Below, piece by piece: positions 28,407 through 39,316 of a DNA stretch of 64,000 nucleotides; within the stretch, counting starts at the first letter, position 1, and every line of letters begins with the position of its first letter. Source of the stretch: Lishizhenia sp. (lineage in GTDB: Bacteria; Bacteroidota; Bacteroidia; Flavobacteriales_D; Crocinitomicaceae). A model generated the notes under the pieces. That model saw only the letters and a program-made list of their open reading frames with translations, was not told the origin of the DNA and did not search any database. The stretch lies in contig SKGS01000044.1 in assembly GCA_007117355.1 (NCBI GenBank), positions 1-64,000 of the forward strand, read 5' to 3'. Made by a program: the position numbers and the translations under genes.

Positions 28407-29816
28407 ATGGATAGAAGGAAGTTTTTTAAAGCAGGAACCATTATTGGAGCAGGAGGTCTATTGTTATCTCCAACATCATTATTTGGTAATCATTCCTCAG
28501 CTAACTGGAAAAAACCAGCTAAAAAACCGAAAAACATCATTTTTTTGGTCAGTGACGGAATGAGTTCAGGAACGCTTACCATGGCTGATTTATATAGCCA
28601 ACGTAAATACGGAAAGAAGACAAACTGGATAAACCTTTTGGAAAACAACAATGTAAAACGAGCGTTGATGGATACTTCTGCTGCTAATTCTTTGATAACA
28701 GACTCCGCTGCTGGTGGTTCTGCTTGGGGTGGAGGAGTTAAGGTACCAAACGGAAAGCTCAACATGGGTGCAAATGGAGAAGAATATACACCAATTTTGC
28801 AAAAATTTAAAGCCGCTGGTAAATCTGTTGGATGTGTTACTTCTGTGCCGATTACGCACGCTACTCCCGCTTCTTTTTGTGTAACAAAAAAGCACCGATC
28901 GCTACAAGAAGAAATAGCGGAAGATTATCTGAAACTACGCTTTGATGTGATGCTTGGTAGTGGTAAGGAATACTTTGCATCGGATAAAAGAAAAGATGGT
29001 AAAGATTTATTGGAAGAGTTTAAGAAAGCTGGATATTTTGTTGCAGAATATAGGTCGGACTTAAAGAAAGACGCTAAAAACAAACCTGTTATTGGTGTTT
29101 TTGAGGAGGGTTCACTTCCTTATTATATCGACCATAAGACAGGTATCAACGATTTCAAGGAAACACCTAGCCTTGCAGAACTTTCTGTTTTTGCGCTCAA
29201 TGAACTTAGAAAGAATGAAAACGGTTTTGTTTTACAAATTGAAGGCGGAAAAGTAGATTGGGCTGCTCATGCGAATGATACGACAGCTATTTTAGAAGAC
29301 CAAATTGCTTTTGATGAGGCTGTTGGAGTAGCGTTAGGTTTTGCAGAGTCATCTCCAGAAACATTGGTGATTATTACTACAGATCATGGAAATGCAAACC
29401 CTGGATTATTTTATGGTAAAAATGCAGACAAAAACTTTGAAAAACTTTTATCAGCAAAACATTCTAACGAATGGGTTTTAAGACAAGTAAATAAAGACAC
29501 TACATCGAGTCAATTAATTGATTTAGTTGAATTTGCTTCAAACCTTGCTATATCAAAAGAAGAATCAGAGCTAATTTTAACTAAAATTAAAACCGTACAA
29601 TCTGATGGTTTATACAATCCTTATAAACTGCCATTTGGAGATTTAGCAAAAATACAAGCTGAATATTCCAATGTGCATTGGGCGTATAGCAATCACTCAG
29701 CGGATTATGTTGAACTTACCATGTTTGGTGCTGGAAGTGATATTTTGCCATCGTTTATTCAAAATAGTGAGTTACATCACTATATGTTGCACGTCGCAGA
29801 GGTGGCGGCTAAATAA
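28407..29816 (+). CDS. alkaline phosphatase
   Basis: Tat-like N-terminus MDRRKFFKAGTIIGAGGLLL; KNIIFLVSDGMSSGTL, ITDSAAGGSAWGGG, ITTDHGNANPG. Confidence 0.92.
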   Translation: MDRRKFFKAGTIIGAGGLLLSPTSLFGNHSSANWKKPAKKPKNIIFLVSDGMSSGTLTMADLYSQRKYGKKTNWINLLENNNVKRALMDTSAANSLITDSAAGGSAWGGGVKVPNGKLNMGANGEEYTPILQKFKAAGKSVGCVTSVPITHATPASFCVTKKHRSLQEEIAEDYLKLRFDVMLGSGKEYFASDKRKDGKDLLEEFKKAGYFVAEYRSDLKKDAKNKPVIGVFEEGSLPYYIDHKTGINDFKETPSLAELSVFALNELRKNENGFVLQIEGGKVDWAAHANDTTAILEDQIAFDEAVGVALGFAESSPETLVIITTDHGNANPGLFYGKNADKNFEKLLSAKHSNEWVLRQVNKDTTSSQLIDLVEFASNLAISKEESELILTKIKTVQSDGLYNPYKLPFGDLAKIQAEYSNVHWAYSNHSADYVELTMFGAGSDILPSFIQNSELHHYMLHVAEVAAK

Positions 29817-29868
29817 CCTGGTTTAAGTGCAGGAATAAGCTTAGTTGATAAACAAGCATTTATTGTTA

Positions 29869-32800
29869 TTACTGTCTTACAAGATGTACAAACCCGTTTT
29901 TAATGGAGGTTTCCCCGATTTGATTAGTATATTCAATCTTATAGAAATACACTCCATCTTGCAAACGTTGACCTGAAGATGTTCCGTTCCACTCGAAAAG
30001 AGGTGTGTTATATTGTACTATGTTATTTCCCCAACGATTAACTATTACGATGTCAAAAGAACTGATTTGTTCTACACCTTTGAGATTTTTGAGTTTAAAA
30101 CTATCATTTACACCATCGTTATTAGGTGTGAACACGTTGGGGACCTCAAATGAAATATCTTCCAAAACTACTATCACTACTTCTTCATGAAAGCCAATAC
30201 ACCCATTGCTTTCAAGAAAAACTTGAATTACATAAACTCCAGTGTCGTTGTACGTATGATTGAAAGGAAAGTTATTTTCGTTTGAAGTTGTTCCATCATC
30301 GAAATCCCATGAAAAACTCCCTGTTGAACCAGATGAATTATCAATAGTAACCTCCAAAGGAACTGTCCCAAAATCAGGAGTTACACTAAAGTTTGCATCT
30401 GGGCTTTCTATTACAGTCACATCTACAGTAGCGGTATTTTGACAACCATTTGCATCTGTTCCTATAACTGTGTAAGTAGTAGTGCCCACAGGTTGTGTAA
30501 ATGGCTGACCGTTTATAACTCCATTATCCCAAACATAGCTAGTTCCACCTGAACCGGTAAGAATAACCTCTTCACCATCACAAACGGTTTGATTTACACC
30601 ACCACTCACGTTTGGTAAAGGGTTTACCGTAGCAGTAAAAGAATCGGATGCTTCACAACCGTTTTCATCCACACCAACTACGGTAAATGTTGTAGTCTCA
30701 GAAGGAAGCACGGTTGAATTGTTTGGCGCACTGACGTCCCAAGTATAGGTTTCACCCCCTGTTGCAGCAAGTATTACATCTTGTCCTTCACAAACTGAAA
30801 CATCTGAACCAGCAGAAATAGAAGGTAAATCAAATACTGTAACGAGAACTTCATCTGATGACGTACACCCAAACTCATCTGTTCCAGTAACTGTATATTC
30901 GTTTGTTTGCGTTGGCACAAAAGGAACACCGTCTTCTACACCATCTGACCACGTGTATGAAACAGCACCATCTCCTGTTAGCGTAACTGACTCACCAGAA
31001 CAAACAAAAACTGGGTCTCCAGCAGAAACCGTTGGGTCTCCTTCATTTTCTAAGTTAACTGTAATTTCTTTTTCACAGTCGTTGTTGTCTTTTACAATTA
31101 ATGTGTATTCTCCGGGAGCTAAATCAGAAAAAATTGGTGACAACTGAAAAGAATCTCCGTCATCGATGCTGTAACTATAAGTTGGTGTTCCTCCACCAGC
31201 GGTAAGTTCTATGGCTCCATCAGCTTCATTACATTGCGGGTTGGTTAACTCCGCTTCAAGCGTTAATTCATCTGGTTCTGAAATAGAAAATGTTTCTTCA
31301 ATTTCACAAGACACACAAATTTTAAAAGAAATATCATCTATACCAAAGTCATTTCCAGCTGGTTCTGTATTTTGATTGACGATACAAATAGTTGCTGTTG
31401 TATTTGTGCCTGAATACCAAGTTCCAAAAAAGCGTTCCCATGTTCCTGTAGTCGATGGTGCAGTAAAGATTGGCCCCAAAGCTTCGCCATTTACAGAAAA
31501 TTGCAACTCTGCTGGTGAGTCAGCAAAAATGGACGAAACCCATGAAGAAAAAACATAATAAGTATCTGGTTGTACATCTACCTCTTGACACCAAACATTG
31601 GTATTTGCTTGTTCTGCGCCATTAACAATTAAAAAATTACCAGAACCACCATTACCTGTTCCAACAAAAGCGTTGTGGTGAACACTGGCGTCATAACCAA
31701 CAATATAGTCTCCTCCGGGTAAATTATTTTGATTGGCTAAACAGTTATCACAATAATTATAGTCTGTAGAAAAGTCCTCGTTACCATTTTCAAAATGTCC
31801 ATTTACAACCAATTCATTTCCAGAAAGTTTACAGCTGTCTGAAACCGAAACGGAATAAGAGCCAGGGGATAAGTCAGACACTGACAACTCTTCATCCTCT
31901 CCGTTCCACCAAGCATGATTAAAAGGACCTCCGTTTCCACCAATTGGGTTTATGGTAGCTGATCCGTCGTCTGCTCCATTGCACGATATTGCATTTGAGG
32001 TTAATTGAGCGTCCAGCTCATCGTTGTTTTCTACAATTACTGTTGTAGAAGCGACACAGTTTTCATTCGAGCGAGCAAAAACAGTATATTCTCCTGGTGC
32101 GAGATTTTCAAAAGCTGGAGAACCCGAAAAAGTTGTTCCGTCAACGGAATACTCGTAAGGTAAATATCCACCATTACCTGCAATATCAATTGCTCCAGTT
32201 TCCGTGTCGTTACAAACAACAGGAGAAGAAGAAGCAGTCACACCAAGTTCTGTTGGGTAAGGATACGGAATAGTTTCGAATTCCGGGTTTCCAACTGCTG
32301 TACCATTCCAAGTTGCATTTCCTTGTACATTCACAAAGTTGCTTTCGAATTTATAGTACGCCATTAAACCAGTTTGATTTGTTGGGTCTGGTAAATCAAG
32401 CATGTTGTTTGCTATTTGTTCTTGCGTTCTAGCAACATTCCAAATTCTAAGTTCATCAATGTAGCCGCGAAACTGTTCTGTTTCATTTGTTGATTGCTGA
32501 CCAATAGCCGCATCTATATTGTTTTGAATCATGTTTCCGCTCCATTCCATCTCACCAGTCAAACAACCGTTAACGTAATAACGCAAAAAGGAACCATTGT
32601 AAGTGGCGGCAACGTGATAAGTTCTTCCCACCTCCAACTGAACGCCAGCCGCCGCTACTCCGCTAAATGCAGCAAAACCTTGTGTTGTAGTTATTTCAAA
32701 GCTCCCAATACGAAGTAAGTAATTAACATTAGAAGGGTCTGTATGCTTCGATAAAATATTAACTGAAGGACCTGTGTATTGAATGAGCGCCTCAACAGTA

Positions 32801-32931
32801 AGTTGATTTCCTGGCACATCCAAATCTCCTAGATTAACCCAATTTACTGCGTCAGGTAAAAAAAGGGAGTTTTGCGCTGATGCATTAATAGTCATAGTAA
32901 GCCCAAAGAAGAAAAATAGTAGTTTTTTCAT
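29869..32931 (-). CDS. T9SS type-B sorting domain protein with LamG, SprB repeats and PKD domains
   Basis: LamG-like N-terminus (RGYIDELRIWNVARTQEQI), SprB-like repeats, PKD (PLEVTIDNSSGSTGSFSWDFDDGTTS), CTD VPNVFTPNNDGVNDSFKLKNLKG...QDGVYFYKIEYTNQIG. Confidence 0.88.
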   Translation of the reverse strand: MKKLLFFFFGLTMTINASAQNSLFLPDAVNWVNLGDLDVPGNQLTVEALIQYTGPSVNILSKHTDPSNVNYLLRIGSFEITTTQGFAAFSGVAAAGVQLEVGRTYHVAATYNGSFLRYYVNGCLTGEMEWSGNMIQNNIDAAIGQQSTNETEQFRGYIDELRIWNVARTQEQIANNMLDLPDPTNQTGLMAYYKFESNFVNVQGNATWNGTAVGNPEFETIPYPYPTELGVTASSSPVVCNDTETGAIDIAGNGGYLPYEYSVDGTTFSGSPAFENLAPGEYTVFARSNENCVASTTVIVENNDELDAQLTSNAISCNGADDGSATINPIGGNGGPFNHAWWNGEDEELSVSDLSPGSYSVSVSDSCKLSGNELVVNGHFENGNEDFSTDYNYCDNCLANQNNLPGGDYIVGYDASVHHNAFVGTGNGGSGNFLIVNGAEQANTNVWCQEVDVQPDTYYVFSSWVSSIFADSPAELQFSVNGEALGPIFTAPSTTGTWERFFGTWYSGTNTTATICIVNQNTEPAGNDFGIDDISFKICVSCEIEETFSISEPDELTLEAELTNPQCNEADGAIELTAGGGTPTYSYSIDDGDSFQLSPIFSDLAPGEYTLIVKDNNDCEKEITVNLENEGDPTVSAGDPVFVCSGESVTLTGDGAVSYTWSDGVEDGVPFVPTQTNEYTVTGTDEFGCTSSDEVLVTVFDLPSISAGSDVSVCEGQDVILAATGGETYTWDVSAPNNSTVLPSETTTFTVVGVDENGCEASDSFTATVNPLPNVSGGVNQTVCDGEEVILTGSGGTSYVWDNGVINGQPFTQPVGTTTYTVIGTDANGCQNTATVDVTVIESPDANFSVTPDFGTVPLEVTIDNSSGSTGSFSWDFDDGTTSNENNFPFNHTYNDTGVYVIQVFLESNGCIGFHEEVVIVVLEDISFEVPNVFTPNNDGVNDSFKLKNLKGVEQISSFDIVIVNRWGNNIVQYNTPLFEWNGTSSGQRLQDGVYFYKIEYTNQIGETSIKNGFVHLVRQ

Positions 32932-33032
32932 TGTCAGAATTATGAGGTTACTAAAGTATAAAAATTACTACTTTATTTAAAAGTTTAACAGTATTAAATA
33001 ATTTTCTACCTTTATGGCTACAAATAAAATCC

Positions 33033-33575
33033 ATGAAGACCTTAATTGCAATACTATTTTTTGTTTTATTCTTTTCAGGAATTCAAGAGCAAGAAAAGGA
33101 AGTCGTTCCTTCTGATCTAGAATGGGAGTTGTATGACATAATAAATAAATACAGAAAACAACGAAAACTGCCAGAAATTCCTTTTTCTAAATCGCTTACC
33201 CAAGTAGCGCAAGAGCATTGTAAAGATTTATCCGAAAACATTGGAAGTTTAACACATGGATGGAGCGATTGTCCTTACGACACGAAGAAGCGATCTACAT
33301 ACTCCTGCATGTGGGAACAACCAAAAAACCGTACATCATATCCCGGTTTTGGCTATGAAAATGCTTATATGCATAGCGAAAAAGCATTGCCAAAAGACGC
33401 TTTTGAATCGTGGAAAAAAAGTCCCCCTCATCATGCTGTTATGATTAATTCAGGAGCTTGGAAAGACAGAAAGTGGAACGCTATTGGAGTTGGAATTCAT
33501 GGTCAATTTGCCTGTATTTGGTTTGGAGAAGAAATAGACCCTGCGGGAAGTTTTGAACGAAAAGAACAATACTGA
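33033..33575 (+). CDS. CAP domain-containing protein (SCP/PR1-like)
   Basis: LTQVAQEHCKDLSENIGSLTHGWSDC...GYENAYM...WKKSPPHHAVMINSGAWK. Confidence 0.88.
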   Translation: MKTLIAILFFVLFFSGIQEQEKEVVPSDLEWELYDIINKYRKQRKLPEIPFSKSLTQVAQEHCKDLSENIGSLTHGWSDCPYDTKKRSTYSCMWEQPKNRTSYPGFGYENAYMHSEKALPKDAFESWKKSPPHHAVMINSGAWKDRKWNAIGVGIHGQFACIWFGEEIDPAGSFERKEQY

Positions 33576-34191
33576 TTTGAAGCTGATTGTATTTGTTACC
33601 TGTTTACTGTTTTTTACTGTGTTTCCATTGACAAGTCAAAACGACACATTGCAAAATAATCTAGAGCGTATAGAAGGTTCCAACCATGGTTTTTCATTTA
33701 AATTTGAATTCAATTACTGGCCCTTACCTGAAAACTTGAATTTAACACGGTTTCATTATGGAGGTGACTTAACTTCTTACTATGTTTATAAGGAAACTTT
33801 TGGAATTGGACTTTATTTGTCCCAAAATAGAATTCACTCATTGAAAGATGAGCACAGTTTGTTTGCTGTTGGTGGAGAAGTAGAAATTTCTTTCAAAAGG
33901 ATAACGAAAGACTTTTTTCTAACCCCCATTTTTATTCAACGCATTGGACATAATAAAGAGCGTTTTGTAAAAGAAAGTTTTACTACTTACAACACGTATT
34001 CGCAGCGTGAAGGCTTAAATTATGCATTTAAACTCGGACTTCGTTCAAACTTTAGCAGTACAAAAAAATTACAATTTGGTTTAACATTTGGACGTACAGT
34101 TTACACAGAAAAGCTCCTCAAAATATTTTATTCAGGACAAATATCTACCCGTCAAATTGGTGCTCATGCAGTAATTATGTTGGGAAATTGA
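33553..34191 (+). CDS. hypothetical protein, probable outer-membrane/secreted
   Basis: Hydrophobic signal-like N-terminus and beta-rich sequence; overlaps the CAP gene by 23 nt. Confidence 0.55.
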   Translation: MNEKNNTDLKLIVFVTCLLFFTVFPLTSQNDTLQNNLERIEGSNHGFSFKFEFNYWPLPENLNLTRFHYGGDLTSYYVYKETFGIGLYLSQNRIHSLKDEHSLFAVGGEVEISFKRITKDFFLTPIFIQRIGHNKERFVKESFTTYNTYSQREGLNYAFKLGLRSNFSSTKKLQFGLTFGRTVYTEKLLKIFYSGQISTRQIGAHAVIMLGN

Positions 34192-34250
34192 ACGAATGAT
34201 TAATTAAAAAGGGCTTGGAAAACAGAAGTAAAGAAAGTTTAATTCTCATT

Positions 34251-35423
34251 ATGAAGACTTACCTCAGAAAAGTTAGGGAAAACATTGACGCAAGGGGTAT
34301 AACGTTTTTCGTCATGTTAATTATCTTGACCTTGTTTTGGTTAAGAGGGGTAAGTGGTTTGAAGTTTAATATTACGATAGTATTTACTGCAATTATAATA
34401 ATTCAAAGTTTCTTTCTCAAAAAGTGGACAATACTTTTTTATTCCCTTAAGGTTGCTCTTGTGGTCATTTTTTTATTTGAAATAGTAGGTTCTAGAATTA
34501 ACAATACCGCCTTAATCCGAAAGGTTCAAGACAATTACTTTTTAATGGATTCTGTTCAGGGGTATCGATTTGCACCTAATACATTGGGAGCAAAAAGCGC
34601 GTTACTAGTTGATGACCGTGTAGTTTACTCTGTTTATTACAGTTCTGATGAGTTCGGAAGAAGAATTTGCAGTAACTCTGATATAGCATCGCTAAACAAA
34701 AAAAACAAGCATGTAGTGTTTCTCGGATGTTCTTTTACATTTGGTGAAGGCCTCGATTGTGAATATTCAATTCCTTATTTAATTCAGGGAAAAGATGCTA
34801 AATTAAACACATATAATTATGCTTTTCGTGGATATGGTCCACACAATGACCTGCTTAACTTTCAGCCTGGTTTAAATATCATCAACAAAGACATTATTCA
34901 AGAGAAAGAAGGGTATGCTATATATACCTATATTGACGACCATTTGAATCGGGTTTATGGTGGGGGCGAGTATTTGGCTTACGGTCACGACACACCTGAT
35001 ATTTTCATTGAAGACGATTCGGTACAAATTAGGAAGCGAGGTAGTTTTAATACGTGGTTAGCATTGAATATTTTCAACAAATCAGAAATACTCAAGTTGT
35101 TTAAAATTAATATTACTTACCCAAAAACTGAGGAATACTACAAAAGGTTTGCAGAAATAATAAACTACACATCTTCGTTATACCATAGAGAGTTTACGCA
35201 AGGTAAGTTTTGCGTTGTGATTTATCCCAATCAAGATAAAGATTTAACTTGGGTAAAGTACCTTAGTGATAATATATTCTTTTTACATCCAGAAAGCCCC
35301 GTTGATTACGACACGAACTTAGAGGCATATATTTTGGATACTATTTACGACAATCACCCAACAAGAATTATGAATGAATACTATTCTAACATCATTTATC
35401 AATCAATATTAAGTTTAGACTAA
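34251..35423 (+). CDS. membrane-anchored SGNH/GDSL hydrolase-like protein
   Basis: N-terminal TM segments; VVFLGCSFTFGEGLD block and terminal DNHPTRIMNEYYS. Confidence 0.65.
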   Translation: MKTYLRKVRENIDARGITFFVMLIILTLFWLRGVSGLKFNITIVFTAIIIIQSFFLKKWTILFYSLKVALVVIFLFEIVGSRINNTALIRKVQDNYFLMDSVQGYRFAPNTLGAKSALLVDDRVVYSVYYSSDEFGRRICSNSDIASLNKKNKHVVFLGCSFTFGEGLDCEYSIPYLIQGKDAKLNTYNYAFRGYGPHNDLLNFQPGLNIINKDIIQEKEGYAIYTYIDDHLNRVYGGGEYLAYGHDTPDIFIEDDSVQIRKRGSFNTWLALNIFNKSEILKLFKINITYPKTEEYYKRFAEIINYTSSLYHREFTQGKFCVVIYPNQDKDLTWVKYLSDNIFFLHPESPVDYDTNLEAYILDTIYDNHPTRIMNEYYSNIIYQSILSLD

Positions 35424-35482
35424 TGATTGTGATAGGTAAACAAAGTGATAGTACAAAAAAAGACAAAAAGCTTTTAACTATA

Positions 35483-37660
35483 TCAAAAGCCATTGTCCTC
35501 CGTTATCAACTCTAAATCAATTTGTCGTTTTGCTAAATCTGTTCCAATAATTTTAACTTTTACTTTATCCCCAAAGTTGAACTCCTCTTTATAACGTCTT
35601 CCAATAATAGCAAACTTATCAGCGTCAAAATAATAGTGGTCACCGGGAAGCGATTGCATAGTTACCATCCCTTCACAGTAATTTTCATCCATTCGAACAA
35701 ATAAACCAAAATCAGCGAGTCCCGAAACTGTTCCTGTGTATTCTTCTCCAAGTTTATCTTTTATGAATTTTACTTGAAAAAACTTGTTAGACTCTCGCTC
35801 TGCATCCGCTGATTTGCGTTCTTGAGCTGAAATATGCTTGCATACTTCCTGTAATTTTTTTCCGTAATTTATTTCTTTGTTGTTCAGTTTGTTAAACAAA
35901 ATGCGATGTACGACTAAATCGGCATACCTTCTGATTGGAGAAGTAAAATGCGTGTAAAATGAAAAGGCCAATCCATAATGCCCAATGTTTACCGTTTCAT
36001 AGGTTGCCTTAGCCATTGATCGAATAGCCATCGTCTGAATCAAGGAATGCTCAGGAGTGTTTTTCGTTTCTGCAAACAATTGGTTTAATTGTTCAGATAC
36101 GTTGTCCATCGAAGTAAATTTAACCTTGTATCCAAACTTATCAATGAACGTAGCAAACGTTTGAATTTTACCACTATCTGGCTTGTCGTGAACACGGTAA
36201 ATAAAATTGGTGTTTGCTTCTTTCTTGCCTTTTATCTCTCCCACAAAATGGGCTACACGTCGATTGGCTAGGAGCATAAACTCCTCAATTAGTTTATTAG
36301 CATCTTTGGAAACTTTATGTACGACTTCCATTGGGTTTCCTTCATTGTCTAATTTAAAACGCAATTCGTCCGATTCTATGCTCAAAGCACCTTCTCTCAG
36401 ACGTTTTTTTCGCAATTTTTTTGCTATTTTATCTAGAAGTAACAACTCATTTTTAAGCACATCGCTCTTTCCTTCAATTGTGTCCTGCGCATCTTCATAA
36501 GCCAACCGATGGTCCGAATGAATCACTGTTTTACCAAACCATTCTTTATGAAGCTTGCCATTGTCATCCAATTCTACCACAACAGAAAAAGTGTATTTAT
36601 CTTCGTTTGGTCGCAGTGAGCACGCCATATTGGATAATTGCTCTGGCAACATGGGTATCACCCGGTCAACAAGGTAAGTAGAGTTTCCTCGTTTCACAGC
36701 CTCTTTATCCAAGGCACTTCCTTCTGTAACATAATGACTTACATCGGCAATATGAATACCGATTTCATAATTTCCATTTTCTAAATAAGTGATAGAAAGC
36801 GCGTCATCAAAATCCTTTGCGTCAAAAGGGTCTATGGTAAAAGTTAAGGCGTCGCGCATATCTCTCCTTTTAGCAATTTCAGTATCATCCAGCTCAATTC
36901 CTACTTTTTCCGCAGCAGCAATGACTTCTTGAGGGAATTTCGACTCTAAGTCATTTTTAAATAAAATCCCAAGCATTTCAACATCATTATTACCAGGTTT
37001 TCCAAGTACTTCAACTACTTCACCATACGGATTTTCAACTCCTTTTGGCCAAGATGAAATACGAGCAATAACTTTATCCCCTTCTTGTGCTCCTTTTAAT
37101 TTATCCAAAGGAATGTATAAATCAATTTGTAATTTGGCATTGTCTGTTATCACAAATGCAAACTTTTTACTGATTTTGACTTCACCAACAAATAGTTTTG
37201 TTTTGCGGTCTATAACTTCTGAAACTACACCCTCCTGACGACCTCTGCGGCTAGAAATAAGCTCTACTTTTACTGTATCACCATGAAGCGCACGGTTTAA
37301 GTTTTTGCCTGACACATAAATATCATCCTCTCTTCCTTCAATTACAATGTAGGCGCCACCTCGACTTGTACCGTCAACAACACCAACGAGATTTGAGTTT
37401 TCAAGATTTAGGACAAAATTACCTCTGGAAACCTCATTTAAAAACCCTTCAGAAGATAGTTCAATTAAGCATTGAAGAACAAGTTTGCGGGTGTTGCTAT
37501 CTTTGATTTCAAATCGTTCGCTAACATGTTTGTAGGTAAAAGAATCTTCTTCATTATTCTTGAATAACTTTCGAATAGCATCTTTCAACTGTGTTTTAAA
37601 CTTGGAATTTGGTGAAGATGACTTTTCTTTTTTATGTTTACCTTTTCTTTTTCTGCCCAT
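35483..37660 (-). CDS. rnr: ribonuclease R
   Basis: TFTIDPFDAKDFDDALSI (RNB catalytic), HFTSPIRRYADLVVHR, C-terminal S1 domain. Confidence 0.97.
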   Translation of the reverse strand: MGRKRKGKHKKEKSSSPNSKFKTQLKDAIRKLFKNNEEDSFTYKHVSERFEIKDSNTRKLVLQCLIELSSEGFLNEVSRGNFVLNLENSNLVGVVDGTSRGGAYIVIEGREDDIYVSGKNLNRALHGDTVKVELISSRRGRQEGVVSEVIDRKTKLFVGEVKISKKFAFVITDNAKLQIDLYIPLDKLKGAQEGDKVIARISSWPKGVENPYGEVVEVLGKPGNNDVEMLGILFKNDLESKFPQEVIAAAEKVGIELDDTEIAKRRDMRDALTFTIDPFDAKDFDDALSITYLENGNYEIGIHIADVSHYVTEGSALDKEAVKRGNSTYLVDRVIPMLPEQLSNMACSLRPNEDKYTFSVVVELDDNGKLHKEWFGKTVIHSDHRLAYEDAQDTIEGKSDVLKNELLLLDKIAKKLRKKRLREGALSIESDELRFKLDNEGNPMEVVHKVSKDANKLIEEFMLLANRRVAHFVGEIKGKKEANTNFIYRVHDKPDSGKIQTFATFIDKFGYKVKFTSMDNVSEQLNQLFAETKNTPEHSLIQTMAIRSMAKATYETVNIGHYGLAFSFYTHFTSPIRRYADLVVHRILFNKLNNKEINYGKKLQEVCKHISAQERKSADAERESNKFFQVKFIKDKLGEEYTGTVSGLADFGLFVRMDENYCEGMVTMQSLPGDHYYFDADKFAIIGRRYKEEFNFGDKVKVKIIGTDLAKRQIDLELITEDNGF

Positions 37661-37787
37661 TTATAGCTTGTTCTATAATTACAGGGTTAAAGGTAAGGGA
37701 TTTTTGGGAGTTATTAGATAAATTGAAATTCAATTGCATTTAGAACATCTGATTCTGTTTTCAAATAAAACATCTATTCTTAAGCGA

Positions 37788-37841
37788 TTTTTAAACCGTT
37801 TTTAAACATTTTCAAACCTTATTGAAACCTTTTTAAAACGG
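37788..37841. promoter_or_regulatory. phased AAAC / A-T tract array (possible curved DNA or tandem operator)
   Basis: AAAC at 37793, 37804, 37814, 37825 and 37836: steps of 11, 10, 11, 11 bp. Confidence 0.45.
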
Positions 37842-37879
37842 ATGCGTAGCATAACAACCAACCAAATAAAACAAAGCTT

Positions 37880-38242
37880 ATGCGATCAAAGACATGTATT
37901 CAATGTGGAACGATTTTTCAAGGAAGAGCTAATAAAAAGTTTTGTTCTTCTTCTTGCAAAAATGAATATCACAATGAACAGTATCGAAATCAGAACCAAG
38001 TTTTAATGCGCTTGGACAAAATTCTGCACAAAAACAGAACAGTGCTCAAAGATATGTATGCAGTTTACAGAAGTACGCCTGTGAGTTTGGAAGTTCTAAA
38101 AGCTAGAGGATTTCATCCTGATTTTCATACGCATATTTTTACATCTCCAGCAGGGGGTAAATTTACAATGGTTTACGATGTAGGGTACAAGCAGCATTTT
38201 GATAATCAGATTCAAATTGTTGAACATGATGTTGAAGCATAA
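37880..38242 (+). CDS. small zinc-ribbon protein
   Basis: CIQCGTIFQGRANKKFCSSSCKNEYHN four-cysteine zinc ribbon. Confidence 0.75.
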   Translation: MRSKTCIQCGTIFQGRANKKFCSSSCKNEYHNEQYRNQNQVLMRLDKILHKNRTVLKDMYAVYRSTPVSLEVLKARGFHPDFHTHIFTSPAGGKFTMVYDVGYKQHFDNQIQIVEHDVEA

Positions 38243-38278
38243 ACCAAAAACGATTTAGTCACAGTTTAGATTTAATTT

Positions 38279-39316
38279 ATGTCAGAATTAAAAAGTGTTT
38301 TAGTAACAGGTGGGGCTGGGTACATTGGTTCTCACACAGTAATCGCTCTAATTGAACAAGGATTTAACCCAATCATTATTGATGATTTGAGAAATGCAAA
38401 GGAGGATGTTGTCCCAAGAGTAGAAGAAATTACTGGTAAAAAAATTCTTCATTTCCCTATTGCTTGTCAGGACAAAGCAGCTGTGGATAAAATAGTAAAA
38501 GAACATCCTATTTGGGGGGTTATTCATTTTGCAGCAGATAAAGCTGTAGGTGAGTCCGTTGAAAATCCGTTAAAGTATTTCGATAATAACCTTGGAGGTT
38601 TAGTTGCTTTGTTAGAGGTTCTTAAAGATAATGGTGTTAGCCGCTTAGTTTTCTCTTCATCTTGTACTGTTTATGGTATTGCAAAATCCATTCCCGTAGA
38701 TGAAAGCAACCCTGTGTCTTACAATTCTCCGTATGGTTTCACAAAGTTGGTTAACGAACAAATGTTAGAGCAATTTAATGCTGCACATCCAGAATTCAAA
38801 ATGGTTTTATTGCGCTATTTTAATCCAGTAGGTGCTCATCCATCTACCATTATTGGAGAAGAACCACAAGGTGTACCTTCGAACTTGTTGCCATTTTTAA
38901 CACAAACTGCTGCAGGAATTAGACCGGTTTTAACAGTTTATGGAGATGATTACGATACTCCAGATGGTACTTGTATCAGAGATTATATTCATGTTTCCGA
39001 TTTGGCAGAAGCACATGTTGCTGCTCTAGAATACATGGAAAAAGAAGACAGTCCTTCGTTTGATGTAATTAATATTGGCACAGGAAAAGGAACAAGTGTA
39101 AAAGAAATGATTGATTGCTTTGAAGAGAATTGTGGCACAAAACTTAATTGGCAAGTGGGTCCACGCAGACCAGGTGATGTTCCTGCAATTTATGCCGATG
39201 CAACAAGAGCTGAAGAAAAATTAGGATGGAAAGCTCGCTTTTCTGTAAAAGATGCAGTAACTTCGGCGTGGAATTACCAGCAAAAACGTCTGGAAAAATT
39301 GAAAAGCAATTCGTGA
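38279..39316 (+). CDS. galE: UDP-glucose 4-epimerase
   Basis: VLVTGGAGYIGSHTVIALIEQG...SSSCTVYGI...YGFTKLVNE...RRPGDVPAIYAD. Confidence 0.97.
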   Translation: MSELKSVLVTGGAGYIGSHTVIALIEQGFNPIIIDDLRNAKEDVVPRVEEITGKKILHFPIACQDKAAVDKIVKEHPIWGVIHFAADKAVGESVENPLKYFDNNLGGLVALLEVLKDNGVSRLVFSSSCTVYGIAKSIPVDESNPVSYNSPYGFTKLVNEQMLEQFNAAHPEFKMVLLRYFNPVGAHPSTIIGEEPQGVPSNLLPFLTQTAAGIRPVLTVYGDDYDTPDGTCIRDYIHVSDLAEAHVAALEYMEKEDSPSFDVINIGTGKGTSVKEMIDCFEENCGTKLNWQVGPRRPGDVPAIYADATRAEEKLGWKARFSVKDAVTSAWNYQQKRLEKLKSNS

